From Gammaproteobacteria bacterium (GTDB taxonomy: Bacteria; Pseudomonadota; Gammaproteobacteria; UBA6429; Thiohalophilaceae): a stretch of 5,972 nucleotides of DNA. Below are positions 1-4,581 of this stretch, in pieces. Position 1 is the stretch's first letter. The number at the start of each line of letters is the position of its first letter. A program made the position numbers and the translations under genes. The stretch lies in NCBI GenBank assembly GCA_030593785.1, contig JAUVGM010000165.1, forward strand, positions 1 to 5,972, in the 5' to 3' direction. A model generated the notes under the pieces. The model did no database searches and had not been told where the DNA came from. It saw only the letters and a list, made by a program, of their open reading frames with translations.

Positions 1-518
1 ATTGCACGACTCTTATGATCGTTTTCAGAAATCTGATTTAAGTGACTTGTTAAATGTCGTACCACCTGATGTTCGGTTTCCGCAACAAATCCTAAACTCC
101 ATTTGTCACCAATTAATCCTGCTGTTGCACCAATTGCTACCGAACCGACATACCATAAAGGATTCAAATAACTGGTGTGTGTACCGAGTTCATGAATGCG
201 TTGTTCACACCAATCAAGATGATCATTTTCTTCCTGTGCAGCACGTTCCATTTTAGCTTTAACTTCTGGTAGTTTCGCTGTGAGTGCCTGACCCTGGTAT
301 AAACCTTGTGCCGCAACTTCACCTGAATGATTAATTCGCATCAATCGACCCGCTAAATCTTTTTCGCTTGTCGAAAGCTCACATTCTTCAACGGTATCTT
401 CTGGGTTTGCACGTTCAGTGATGGAAGGTTTACCAAAAAGCGTTCGTAATCCCGTATCTACCTGCATCATTAAATTATCAACAGGTGTGTATTTTCTGAA
501 ATTATTGTGATTTGTCAT
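1..518 (-). CDS. coq7: Coq7-type 2-polyprenyl-3-methyl-6-methoxy-1,4-benzoquinone monooxygenase (3' end outside window)
   Basis: Di-iron hydroxylase that adds the C6 hydroxyl to demethoxyubiquinone late in ubiquinone synthesis, at the inner membrane and O2-dependent (family knowledge). The ATG at 518 is followed by 172 full codons before the window edge. The family is usually a little over 200 residues, so roughly the last 40, with the final ExxH metal motif, are missing. Visible family signatures are MRINHSGEVAAQGLYQGQ (residues 60-77, ligand Glu67), EENDHLDWCEQR (96-107, ExxH with Glu97 and His100), LNPLWYVGSVAIGATAGLIG (118-137, the hydrophobic membrane-facing helix) and GDKWSLGFVAETEHQV (137-152, third acidic ligand region). 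The first 50 residues are more variable, as is normal. No clear Shine-Dalgarno sequence precedes the start, and no better in-frame start is seen. The gene is followed upstream by about 570 bases of repeat-filled spacer, so it is probably transcribed separately from the gene at 1091-2341. The family assignment is very secure. Confidence 0.95.
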   Translation of the reverse strand, partial: MTNHNNFRKYTPVDNLMMQVDTGLRTLFGKPSITERANPEDTVEECELSTSEKDLAGRLMRINHSGEVAAQGLYQGQALTAKLPEVKAKMERAAQEENDHLDWCEQRIHELGTHTSYLNPLWYVGSVAIGATAGLIGDKWSLGFVAETEHQVVRHLTSHLNQISENDHKSRA

Positions 519-562
519 AATGTTAAGGATAGTTAGACTTGAGTATCTCTGCAAGTGTGAAA

Positions 563-657
563 GGTACCGGAGTCACTTCTTTTGATTTTTTCACTCTATT
601 GCATATTCATACTAAAATCTACAAATCTAGCTTAATAATCAGAGTAACTCTGGTACC
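563..657. repeat. KpnI-type palindromic element, copy 1
   Basis: A 95-base element bounded by imperfect terminal inverted repeats: GGTACCGGAGTCA at 563-575 and TAACTCTGGTACC at 645-657 (two mismatches in 13). The symmetry extends outward by AAA/TTT to 560-660. The second copy at 2425-2518 has the same ends and almost the same length, while the interior is largely diverged apart from a shared TATTCATA. It lies 45 bases upstream of the coq7 start. No ORF is inside. It is best described as a MITE-like or structured-leader repeat; the family is not recognised. Confidence 0.75.
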
Positions 658-671
658 TTTCTATGGACCGC

Positions 672-740
672 GTTGGCCTGAAGTTTCCGCTCCTGCTAAC
701 GCCCCTTACCTACGTCCATGTAGGTAAAGGCCAACCTACA
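672..740 (-). repeat. GTAG-foot hairpin (REP-like) with a nested hairpin
   Basis: On the minus strand this reads TGTAG followed by GTTGGCC, closing with GGCCAAC: on the plus strand GTTGGCC is at 672-678 and GGCCAAC plus CTACA at 729-740. Inside is a second perfect 8-bp stem, TTACCTAC (706-713) with GTAGGTAA (720-727) around a 6-base loop. The interior also carries CTCCTGC, the spacer motif of the large composite elements at 878-1089 and 5594-5825, so this looks like their smallest relative. Confidence 0.7.
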
Positions 741-763
741 TAAATCAAAATACATTGTTTTTT

Positions 764-785
764 GTAGGTCGGTATTTATGCCGAC
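764..785 (+). repeat. GTAG-foot hairpin, GTCGG subtype
   Basis: GTAG (764-767) is directly followed by GTCGG (768-772), an 8-base loop, and CCGAC (781-785). It has the same foot-plus-stem layout as the other elements but a different stem sequence, so it is a separate subtype. It is short and lacks a uracil tract, so it is not a terminator. Confidence 0.6.
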
Positions 786-829
786 GCAGCGGTATAACAA
801 ATCCACATACTCATTATTAAAAGATGAGT

Positions 830-867
830 TGTAGGTTGGGTTAAGAAGCAAAGCGACGAACCCAACA
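830..867 (+). repeat. GTAG-foot hairpin, GTTGGGTT subtype
   Basis: GTAG at 831-834, then the perfect 8-bp stem GTTGGGTT (835-842) and AACCCAAC (859-866) around a 16-base loop. It stands head-on to the large minus-oriented element that starts at 878, so the two form an inverted pair of the kind called BIME in enterobacteria. Confidence 0.75.
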
Positions 868-877
868 GGAATAGATT

Positions 878-1089
878 GTTGGATCCGCTACGCTCGGTAA
901 CTGCTCGGTCTCCGTTCCAGACTCGACTCTACCGATTCCATTCATGGAATCGTCCTGCGTTGCTCTCGATAATTGCTCCTGCATTATTCTACCTTCGCCC
1001 ATCCGTGGGTTCGTACCTCCTGCGTAGCCCAGGCTAGCTTCTCAATCTACGATTTCACCTTCTCCCTGCAGTCGTTGATCCAACCTACA
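878..1089 (-). repeat. Large composite multi-hairpin element, copy 1
   Basis: The outer arms are GTTGGATC (878-885) and GATCCAAC (1077-1084) followed by CTACA. These are the same arms and GTAG foot as the 30-base elements at 2584 and 3094, but here about 190 bases separate them. The interior is a row of small hairpins: GATTCCAT with ATGGAATC (934-951, loop TC), GCCCA with TGGGT near 998-1010, and TAGCC with GGCTA near 1025-1036. CTCCTGC or GTCCTGC recurs between them. The block 991-1089 matches 5727-5825 with 3 differences in 99 bases. The element ends one base before the stop codon of the gene at 1091-2341, so it would fold in the 3' end of that mRNA. It may affect termination or stability, although no uracil tract is present. 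Confidence 0.8.
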
Positions 1090-1090
1090 T

Positions 1091-2341
1091 TTATTGAATA
1101 AGTTGCTGCTCTAATAAAACAACAGGATGTATAACTTCAGGCGCATTTTTATCTTGAGATAAACCTGATTTTAACTGTAATGCACAGCCTAAATTACTGC
1201 TGATAATTAAATCAGGAGAAGTTTGATTTAGCTGAGATATTGCTTGATCTTTCAATTGGTCCGATATTGTTGGAAATCTCAAAAAATAGGAACCGGCAGC
1301 ACCACAACAACGATTATATGTAGTATCTAATGATAAATTTGGAATTCGATTTATTAGTGATAAAAGTTTATCTTCAGCACGTAAAATATTTTGCAGGCTG
1401 CACGGAATTTGTAATGCAACTTTTTTATCAAGCGGTTGAAATTTAATATTTTCAGGCCACTCAGCATCCGCTAAAAATTCGATAATGTCTTTCACTTCAG
1501 GAACAAAAGATCCCGTTGTTTCCAGTTGTGGATACTCTCGTAACTGTGAAGTACAACCATTAACTAAACTTACTACGTGGGTAATGTCTTTTTGTTGGTT
1601 AAATATGTCTATGTTTGTCTTTGCAAATGTGACAGCTTGTTGTTTATTCCCTTCATGTAAATGCAATGCACCACAACATACTTGTTGCTCAGGTACATAA
1701 ACACCATAACCTAACTGGTTAAGCAATTTGATACTGGCATTCACGGTTGCAGGAGCGAGTTGTTTAGATAAGCATCCGGTGAATAAAGAAATATTACCTT
1801 TAAACGTGTTAGCGGCAGGATAAAAGCTTTTTGTTTTTACCTGTTTGTCTAACTCAGGTAGGTAAGCGGTTAAACGCTGTAAGCCGAATAATCTAAATAA
1901 ACCACTTTTTTTAGCTAAAGCAAAAACTCCGGCTTTTTGTAGAAAGCGTAATGTAGAAATTAAAATACCAGAAAAGTTTTTATTGAGTAATAGTTTTAAG
2001 CTGCTGTTGCTGATAAACGAAGGTATTGAAAAACGAGTATTTGTTTTTTCATTAAGCAATGCCTTACTCTGATCAATTATTTCACCATAGGCAACGAGAG
2101 AAGGGCAAACCCGTTCACAGCGCCGGCAAAGTAAACATTGATCTATATGCTGAGTTAAAGTGCTTGTAGGAGAAAGCTCTCCCGTCAACCAACCTTGAAT
2201 CAATGCAATACGACCACGAGGTGATTCATTTTCATTTGCTGTTAATGCATACGTCGGGCACTGTGGTAAACATAAACCACATTTAACACAACGGTCGGCA
2301 AGGTTAAGAATATAGGAAGAAGTATTCGGTGATTGATCCAT
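1091..2341 (-). CDS. glcF: GlcF-type iron-sulfur protein (glycolate oxidase iron-sulfur subunit family)
   Basis: A 416-residue protein with the plan of GlcF, the subunit that passes electrons from glycolate (or a related 2-hydroxyacid) oxidation toward the quinone pool (family knowledge). Two [4Fe-4S] motifs open the protein: CVKCGLCLPQC (Cys18, 21, 24, 28) and CLLCRRCERVC (Cys69, 72, 75, 79). Next comes PRGRIALIQG (residues 41-50), which matches E. coli GlcF closely. A variable helical region (about 100-180) follows, then two cysteine-rich CCG domains. The first has Cys190, CCG at 222-224 and Cys263; the second has Cys314, CCG at 345-347 and Cys386. Each lacks the final CxxC seen in HdrB, as in GlcF. 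The length fits the family (about 407 in E. coli). The start at 2341 has no evident Shine-Dalgarno, but the first cluster is too close to the N-terminus for a later start. No glcD or glcE is in the window, so the true partner and substrate are unknown; a related 2-hydroxyacid dehydrogenase is possible. Confidence 0.85.
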   Translation of the reverse strand: MDQSPNTSSYILNLADRCVKCGLCLPQCPTYALTANENESPRGRIALIQGWLTGELSPTSTLTQHIDQCLLCRRCERVCPSLVAYGEIIDQSKALLNEKTNTRFSIPSFISNSSLKLLLNKNFSGILISTLRFLQKAGVFALAKKSGLFRLFGLQRLTAYLPELDKQVKTKSFYPAANTFKGNISLFTGCLSKQLAPATVNASIKLLNQLGYGVYVPEQQVCCGALHLHEGNKQQAVTFAKTNIDIFNQQKDITHVVSLVNGCTSQLREYPQLETTGSFVPEVKDIIEFLADAEWPENIKFQPLDKKVALQIPCSLQNILRAEDKLLSLINRIPNLSLDTTYNRCCGAAGSYFLRFPTISDQLKDQAISQLNQTSPDLIISSNLGCALQLKSGLSQDKNAPEVIHPVVLLEQQLIQ

Positions 2342-2365
2342 GAGCGAAAGATACAGACTCTTTCA

Positions 2366-2416
2366 TGTCATTGCGAGCCATGTTTTTATGGCGCGGCAAT
2401 CTCTAGAAAAGTGCGA
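2366..2416 (+). repeat. TCATTGCGAG-type dispersed repeat, copy 1
   Basis: It begins GTCATTGCGAG and continues with GCGCGGCAATC and AGAAAAG, matching the element at 4431-4473 at both ends. ATTGC near 2370 and GCAAT at 2396-2400 are inverted, and an inner stem GCCAT/ATGGC surrounds a T-rich loop, so the element folds as one hairpin. Repeats with this core are common in AT-rich gammaproteobacterial and rickettsial intergenic DNA (from memory). It lies in the 5' leader of the minus-strand GlcF gene, 25 bases upstream of the start. Confidence 0.7.
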
Positions 2417-2424
2417 GTACAGTG

Positions 2425-2518
2425 GGTACCGGAGTCATTTTATTTTGAATGTGGAGATTGTAGTTTTATTCATATCTGTAACGAAGTATGCGGTTGTAAT
2501 TAAGATGACTCGGGTACC
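2425..2518. repeat. KpnI-type palindromic element, copy 2
   Basis: A 94-base element with GGTACCGGAGTCA at 2425-2437 and TGACTCGGGTACC at 2506-2518, inverted with one mismatch in 13. It matches the copy at 563-657 at its ends. In both copies a GTTGGC-starting REP-like unit in the same orientation follows 12-14 bases after the right end. It lies 84 bases upstream of the GlcF start, with a TCATTGCGAG repeat in between. Confidence 0.75.
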
Positions 2519-2529
2519 TTTAGTGATAC

Positions 2530-2661
2530 TGTTGGCTTCGTCGTTTTACTCCTTAACCCAACCTACAACTCAGTTTTGGTTTTGTAGGTTGGATCAAGCG
2601 CAGCGGATCCAACAATTTAAAGCTGTTGGCTTCGTCATTTTACTCCTTAACCCAACCTACA
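2530..2661. repeat. Triplet of GTAG-foot hairpins in minus, plus, minus order
   Basis: Unit 1 (2530-2567, minus) and unit 3 (2624-2661, minus) are 38-base copies with a single difference. Their stems are GTTGGCTT with AACCCAAC (one mismatch), ending in CTACA. Unit 2 (2583-2614, plus) is GTAG plus the perfect stem GTTGGATC (2588-2595) and GATCCAAC (2606-2613). Unit 2 with its four following bases is identical to 3093-3128. The feet of units 1 and 2 face each other, as in enterobacterial BIMEs. The triplet fills the gap between the divergent GlcF and ferredoxin genes. Confidence 0.8.
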
Positions 2662-2684
2662 TCAGCCAGGGTAAATAAATTTAA

Positions 2685-2720
2685 CCACTGCGTCTCTTCG
2701 CGCCTTTGCGTCAGGTTTTT
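2685..2720. repeat. Possible dispersed CTTCGCGCCTTTGCGT-type repeat in ferredoxin leader
   Basis: CTTCGCGCCTTTGCGT at 2697-2712 resembles a short intergenic repeat seen in many unrelated bacteria (from memory). Only one copy is present here, so the window itself does not prove repetition. The remaining bases to 2740 are AT-rich, with TTAATATATTAA-like sequence near 2719-2731 that could hold a -10 box, but no paired -35 is convincing. Confidence 0.3.
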
Positions 2721-2740
2721 AATATATTAATATGTAGGTT

Positions 2741-3055
2741 ATGACTTATTTTAAAAACCATGTCTTCTTTTGTGTGAATCAACGTAAAGACGGCGAAAGC
2801 TGCTGTGCAAATTTAGGTGCGCAACGCGTACGTGACTATGCAAAAAAACGTATCAAAGAATTGGCTATCAGTGGAGAAGGTGGAGTACGTATCAATATGG
2901 CTGGCTGTCTTGGTCGCTGTGAACATGGCCCTGTTATTGTTATTTATCCTGAAGAAACCTGGTACACCTATCTTGATGAAGACGATGTGGATGAAATAAT
3001 TGAGCAGCATTTACAGCAAGGTAAAATCGTTAAACGTTTATTAATCAAAAAATAA
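2741..3055 (+). CDS. Thioredoxin-like [2Fe-2S] ferredoxin
   Basis: A 104-residue protein with the spacing of the thioredoxin-like [2Fe-2S] ferredoxins (NuoE-like fold; Aquifex Fd4 and Azotobacter FeSII relatives). The cysteine ligands visible are Cys11, Cys21 or Cys22, Cys56 and Cys60. The second pair sits in the typical MAGCLGRCEHGPVIVIYPE stretch (residues 53-71). An aromatic and acidic C-terminus follows (WYTYLDEDDVDEIIEQHL, 74-91), then a basic tail KRLLIKK. These are small cytosolic electron carriers whose partners are generally unknown. The start is supported by the N-terminal FKNHVFFC, usual for the family, and by an in-frame stop just upstream (ATG TAG at 2732-2737). The Shine-Dalgarno is poor: AGG at 2736-2738 is only two bases from the ATG and belongs to a GTAGGTT remnant of the repeat family. 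The gene sits between two REP-like triplets, with the next plus-strand gene 222 bases on, so co-transcription is uncertain. Confidence 0.9.
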   Translation: MTYFKNHVFFCVNQRKDGESCCANLGAQRVRDYAKKRIKELAISGEGGVRINMAGCLGRCEHGPVIVIYPEETWYTYLDEDDVDEIIEQHLQQGKIVKRLLIKK

Positions 3056-3092
3056 AGTTTCTGCCTGTTATTACTATCGATACAGGAGTAAA

Positions 3093-3217
3093 TGTAGGTT
3101 GGATCAAGCGCAGCGGATCCAACAATTTGCTCCTATTTTGTTGGTTCCGTCACTTTGTTCCTTGAACCCACCTACCTATCACCCGTGTAGGTTGGATCAG
3201 GCGTAGCGGATCTAACA
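3093..3217. repeat. Triplet of GTAG-foot hairpins in plus, minus, plus order
   Basis: Unit 1 (3093-3124, plus) has GTAG and the perfect stem GTTGGATC/GATCCAAC, identical to 2583-2614. Unit 2 (3139-3176, minus) has GTTGGTTC with GAACCCAC and CTAC (one mismatch). Unit 3 (3186-3217, plus) has GTTGGATC (3191-3198) with GATCTAAC (3209-3216), one pair lost. The order is the mirror image of the triplet before the ferredoxin gene. None is followed by a T tract, so these are not classical terminators. Confidence 0.8.
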
Positions 3218-3277
3218 ATTACCGGCTACAAAAACAAATAAAACATAAATTTATGCAAAATTTGAGATCATCTTTAA

Positions 3278-3931
3278 ATGTCATTATCCCAACTAGAATT
3301 TAATAACCAAAACACCGCTACAATCATACTTCCTGGCAAAGCCGGTGATATAGAAACATTAATAACACTTCCAAAGACATTAACTGATTCCTCGCCGATT
3401 GTTGTTATCAGCCACCCCCACTCTTTATACGGTGGCAACATGACAAATAAAGTTGTTCACATTCTGGCGAAATCTTTTTCAGAGCTAGGAGCTATTACTG
3501 TACGCTTTAATTTTCGTGGCGTGGGTAAATCGGAAGGTGAATACGATCATGGCATCGGCGAAGCAGAAGATTTACAGATATTGGTATCAGAACTGAGAAA
3601 ATGGCGTTCTCAAGCACCTGTTTGGCTAGCAGGGTTTTCATTTGGTGCTTATGTAACGACACGTGCTCAAGAGGCAATTAAAGCAGAAAAACTTCTTCTG
3701 GTTGCACCTCCTGTCAGTATGTATCCATTTGATGAAATAGCCGAAATAAATATCCCATGGACTGTTATTCAGGGTGGTCAGGATGAAATTATTGATGCTT
3801 CAGCAGTTAAAAAGTGGGTTGATGAACGTCCAAATCAACCTCAATTAATCTGGATAGAAGATACGAGTCACTTTTTTCATGGCAAACTCAATGAAGTAAA
3901 AGAATCTTTGCTGAATGCGTGGCTTTTGTAG
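3278..3931 (+). CDS. Small alpha/beta hydrolase, COG2945-like
   Basis: A 217-residue cytosolic alpha/beta hydrolase with no signal peptide. An oxyanion-side motif ISHPHSLYGGNMTNKVV spans residues 44-60, typical of COG2945 proteins, which read HPHPLYGG. VRFNFRGVGKSEGEYDHGIG follows at 75-94. The nucleophile elbow is GFSFGA with Ser121, the acid is probably Asp169 in GGQDEIID, and the catalytic histidine is His198 in SHFFHG. All three triad members are present at family spacing and the length is normal, so the enzyme looks intact. The substrate is unknown for most members; carboxylester or thioester hydrolysis is inferred from the fold only. Start choice: the ATG at 3278 has a weak GAG at 3264-3266, eleven bases away, and the earlier ATG at 3253 is in another frame. 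Upstream is a REP-like triplet and downstream an inverted REP-like pair, so it may be a single-gene unit. Confidence 0.88.
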   Translation: MSLSQLEFNNQNTATIILPGKAGDIETLITLPKTLTDSSPIVVISHPHSLYGGNMTNKVVHILAKSFSELGAITVRFNFRGVGKSEGEYDHGIGEAEDLQILVSELRKWRSQAPVWLAGFSFGAYVTTRAQEAIKAEKLLLVAPPVSMYPFDEIAEINIPWTVIQGGQDEIIDASAVKKWVDERPNQPQLIWIEDTSHFFHGKLNEVKESLLNAWLL

Positions 3932-4002
3932 CTTAGACTGCGACCAATTCAATAAATCAATATTTCACCTAAACTTTGAACAGCCGTTCTTTTCTTTACC
4001 TC

Positions 4003-4069
4003 AGCGTCAGAATAAATTCTGACCTACGGGCAACCTTGCTTTTCGTAGGTCAGACTTCAGTCTGACGCG
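4003..4069. repeat. Inverted pair of GTAG-foot hairpins, GTCAGA subtype
   Basis: The left unit, read on the minus strand, has GTCAGAA (4006-4012) with TTCTGAC (4017-4023) around TAAA, and its foot CTAC is at 4024-4027. The right unit has GTAG at 4045-4048, then GTCAGAC (4049-4055) with GTCTGAC (4060-4066) around TTCA. The feet face each other across a 17-base linker. All stems are perfect 7-bp, and the stem variants differ from each other with both sides changed together. It lies 75 bases after the hydrolase stop. Confidence 0.8.
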
Positions 4070-4132
4070 GTGCCTATTGTGAGAGCTGACCTATGAATTC
4101 AACAGAAAGTGTATAAAAAACGAGCAAAAGAC

Positions 4133-4161
4133 TTGACTCTAAATAAGTAAACGCTTATATT
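4133..4161 (+). promoter_or_regulatory. Strong sigma-70 promoter for the orphan small RNA
   Basis: A -35 box TTGACT (4133-4138, five of six to consensus) and a -10 box TATATT (4156-4161, five of six) are separated by exactly 17 bases. Transcription should begin near 4168. It is the best promoter in the window and points at a stretch with no plausible ORF but with a terminator about 85 bases further on. Confidence 0.75.
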
Positions 4162-4167
4162 AGCAAT

Positions 4168-4278
4168 CACTGATTCAGCGAATGTGAATCAACAAGTTTT
4201 TTGACTCCTCCATCCTCCTCCAAATTATGGATGGAATTTACTTTTAGCGCGGTTACCCCTTTACCGCGCTATTTTTTT
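4168..4278 (+). ncRNA. Candidate trans-acting small RNA with anti-Shine-Dalgarno loop
   Basis: A transcript of about 110 nucleotides is predicted from the promoter at 4133-4161 to the T tract ending at 4278. Its order is a 5' hairpin, TGATTCA (4171-4177) with TGAATCA (4185-4191); an A/U-rich single strand including TTTTTTG; a second hairpin, TCCATCC (4209-4215) with GGATGGA (4229-4235), whose 13-base loop contains CCTCC (4217-4221); and the intrinsic terminator stem. CCTCC also occurs just before the second stem (4207-4211). C-rich loops of this sort pair with ribosome binding sites in several known bacterial sRNAs, and U-rich linkers and terminator tails are Hfq contacts (general knowledge). 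I do not recognise the family. The alternative is a leader left without its gene, but the terminator directly after it and the absence of an ORF favour a stand-alone RNA. Confidence 0.65.
4245..4278 (+). terminator. Intrinsic terminator of the small RNA
   Basis: The perfect 9-bp stem TAGCGCGGT (4245-4253) and ACCGCGCTA (4263-4271), with a 9-base loop, is followed by seven T residues (4272-4278). Stem strength and T tract fit a rho-independent terminator on the plus strand. It also shields the downstream repeats and rplM from readthrough. Confidence 0.88.
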
Positions 4279-4283
4279 GCCTG

Positions 4284-4409
4284 TTGAAAACGTCCTTAGA
4301 GGTTGAATTTCGGCGTTACAAATTCATGAAAATCAGTCACTTACTGGAGTAAGCTCCTTCTTTTCAAACAAATTTGTGCCTTGAACTTCAGCCTCTAAGG
4401 GCGTTTCAA
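4284..4409. repeat. 126-base palindromic element
   Basis: Two arms of about 62 bases are inverted around 4346/4347. The centre is CTTACT-GG-AGTAAG (4340-4353). Outer matched blocks include TTGAAA with TTTCAA at the ends, CCTTAGAGG (4294-4302) with CCTCTAAGG (4392-4400), and ACAAATT (4318-4324) with AATTTGT (4371-4377). The arms have small bulges and substitutions. There is no ORF. It may be a MITE-like insertion or a cruciform-forming element; only one copy is in the window and I do not recognise it. Confidence 0.75.
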
Positions 4410-4430
4410 AATTTTTGAGGCTTAATTGGC

Positions 4431-4473
4431 TCGTCATTGCGAGCGTAGCGCGGCAATCCCCAGAAAAGAGCGA
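4431..4473 (+). repeat. TCATTGCGAG-type dispersed repeat, copy 2
   Basis: It reads TCGTCATTGCGAGCG, then AGCGCGGCAATC and CAGAAAAGAGCGA, the same order of blocks as 2366-2416 but with a shorter interior. ATTGC and GCAAT are inverted, with GCG blocks inside. It is placed about 30 bases before the proposed rplM promoter. Confidence 0.7.
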
Positions 4474-4501
4474 TTAAACCTAAATTCTCTTTCATTTAGG
4501 C

Positions 4502-4530
4502 TTGTATCTTTATCTTATGTTAAGTAAAAT
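4502..4530 (+). promoter_or_regulatory. rplM: Possible rplM-rpsI promoter
   Basis: TAAAAT (4525-4530) is a good -10 box, but the -35 TTGTAT (4502-4507), 17 bases upstream, matches only TTG. The following TCCGCC is a GC-rich discriminator of the type found at growth-rate and ppGpp-responsive ribosomal promoters. Start near 4537 would give a leader of about 45 bases. This is a reading of weak boxes, not a firm call. Confidence 0.4.
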
Positions 4531-4581
4531 TCCGCCTCTTTTTTGAACAGAATAATATTTAACACCGGAACAGGCGATACA

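Noticed and set aside
2..256. Plus-strand open frame at the left edge
   Set aside because: Antisense shadow of coq7, whose conserved motifs read cleanly on the minus strand.
519..562. coq7 promoter on the minus strand (TTGCAG, 17 bases, TATCCT)
   Set aside because: Both boxes are weak and the predicted transcript would begin almost at the start codon.
539..727. Open frame of 62 codons on the plus strand
   Set aside because: It spans the KpnI palindrome and a REP-like hairpin, so it is repeat sequence read by chance; the protein resembles nothing.
1485..1700. Open frame antisense to the GlcF gene
   Set aside because: It is the mirror of the well-conserved CCG region, which fully explains the sequence.
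2340..2678. Open frame of 112 codons starting over the GlcF start
   Set aside because: Its length comes from running through four different repeats in series; no Shine-Dalgarno and no family likeness.
2530..3217. Possible CRISPR array
   Set aside because: Units alternate in strand, spacers are irregular, and each unit is a GTAG-foot hairpin, unlike CRISPR direct repeats.
3093..3217. Rho-independent terminators after the ferredoxin gene
   Set aside because: The hairpins are stable but none is followed by a T tract, so only a REP-like role is supported.
4227..4247. Six-codon ORF within the small RNA
   Set aside because: Its ATG is in the hairpin loop edge, no Shine-Dalgarno precedes it, and it ends in the terminator stem.
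4543..4581. N-terminal extension of L13 from an earlier ATG
   Set aside because: The extra 13 residues are absent from L13 proteins and the start at 4582 has a proper AGG seven bases away.
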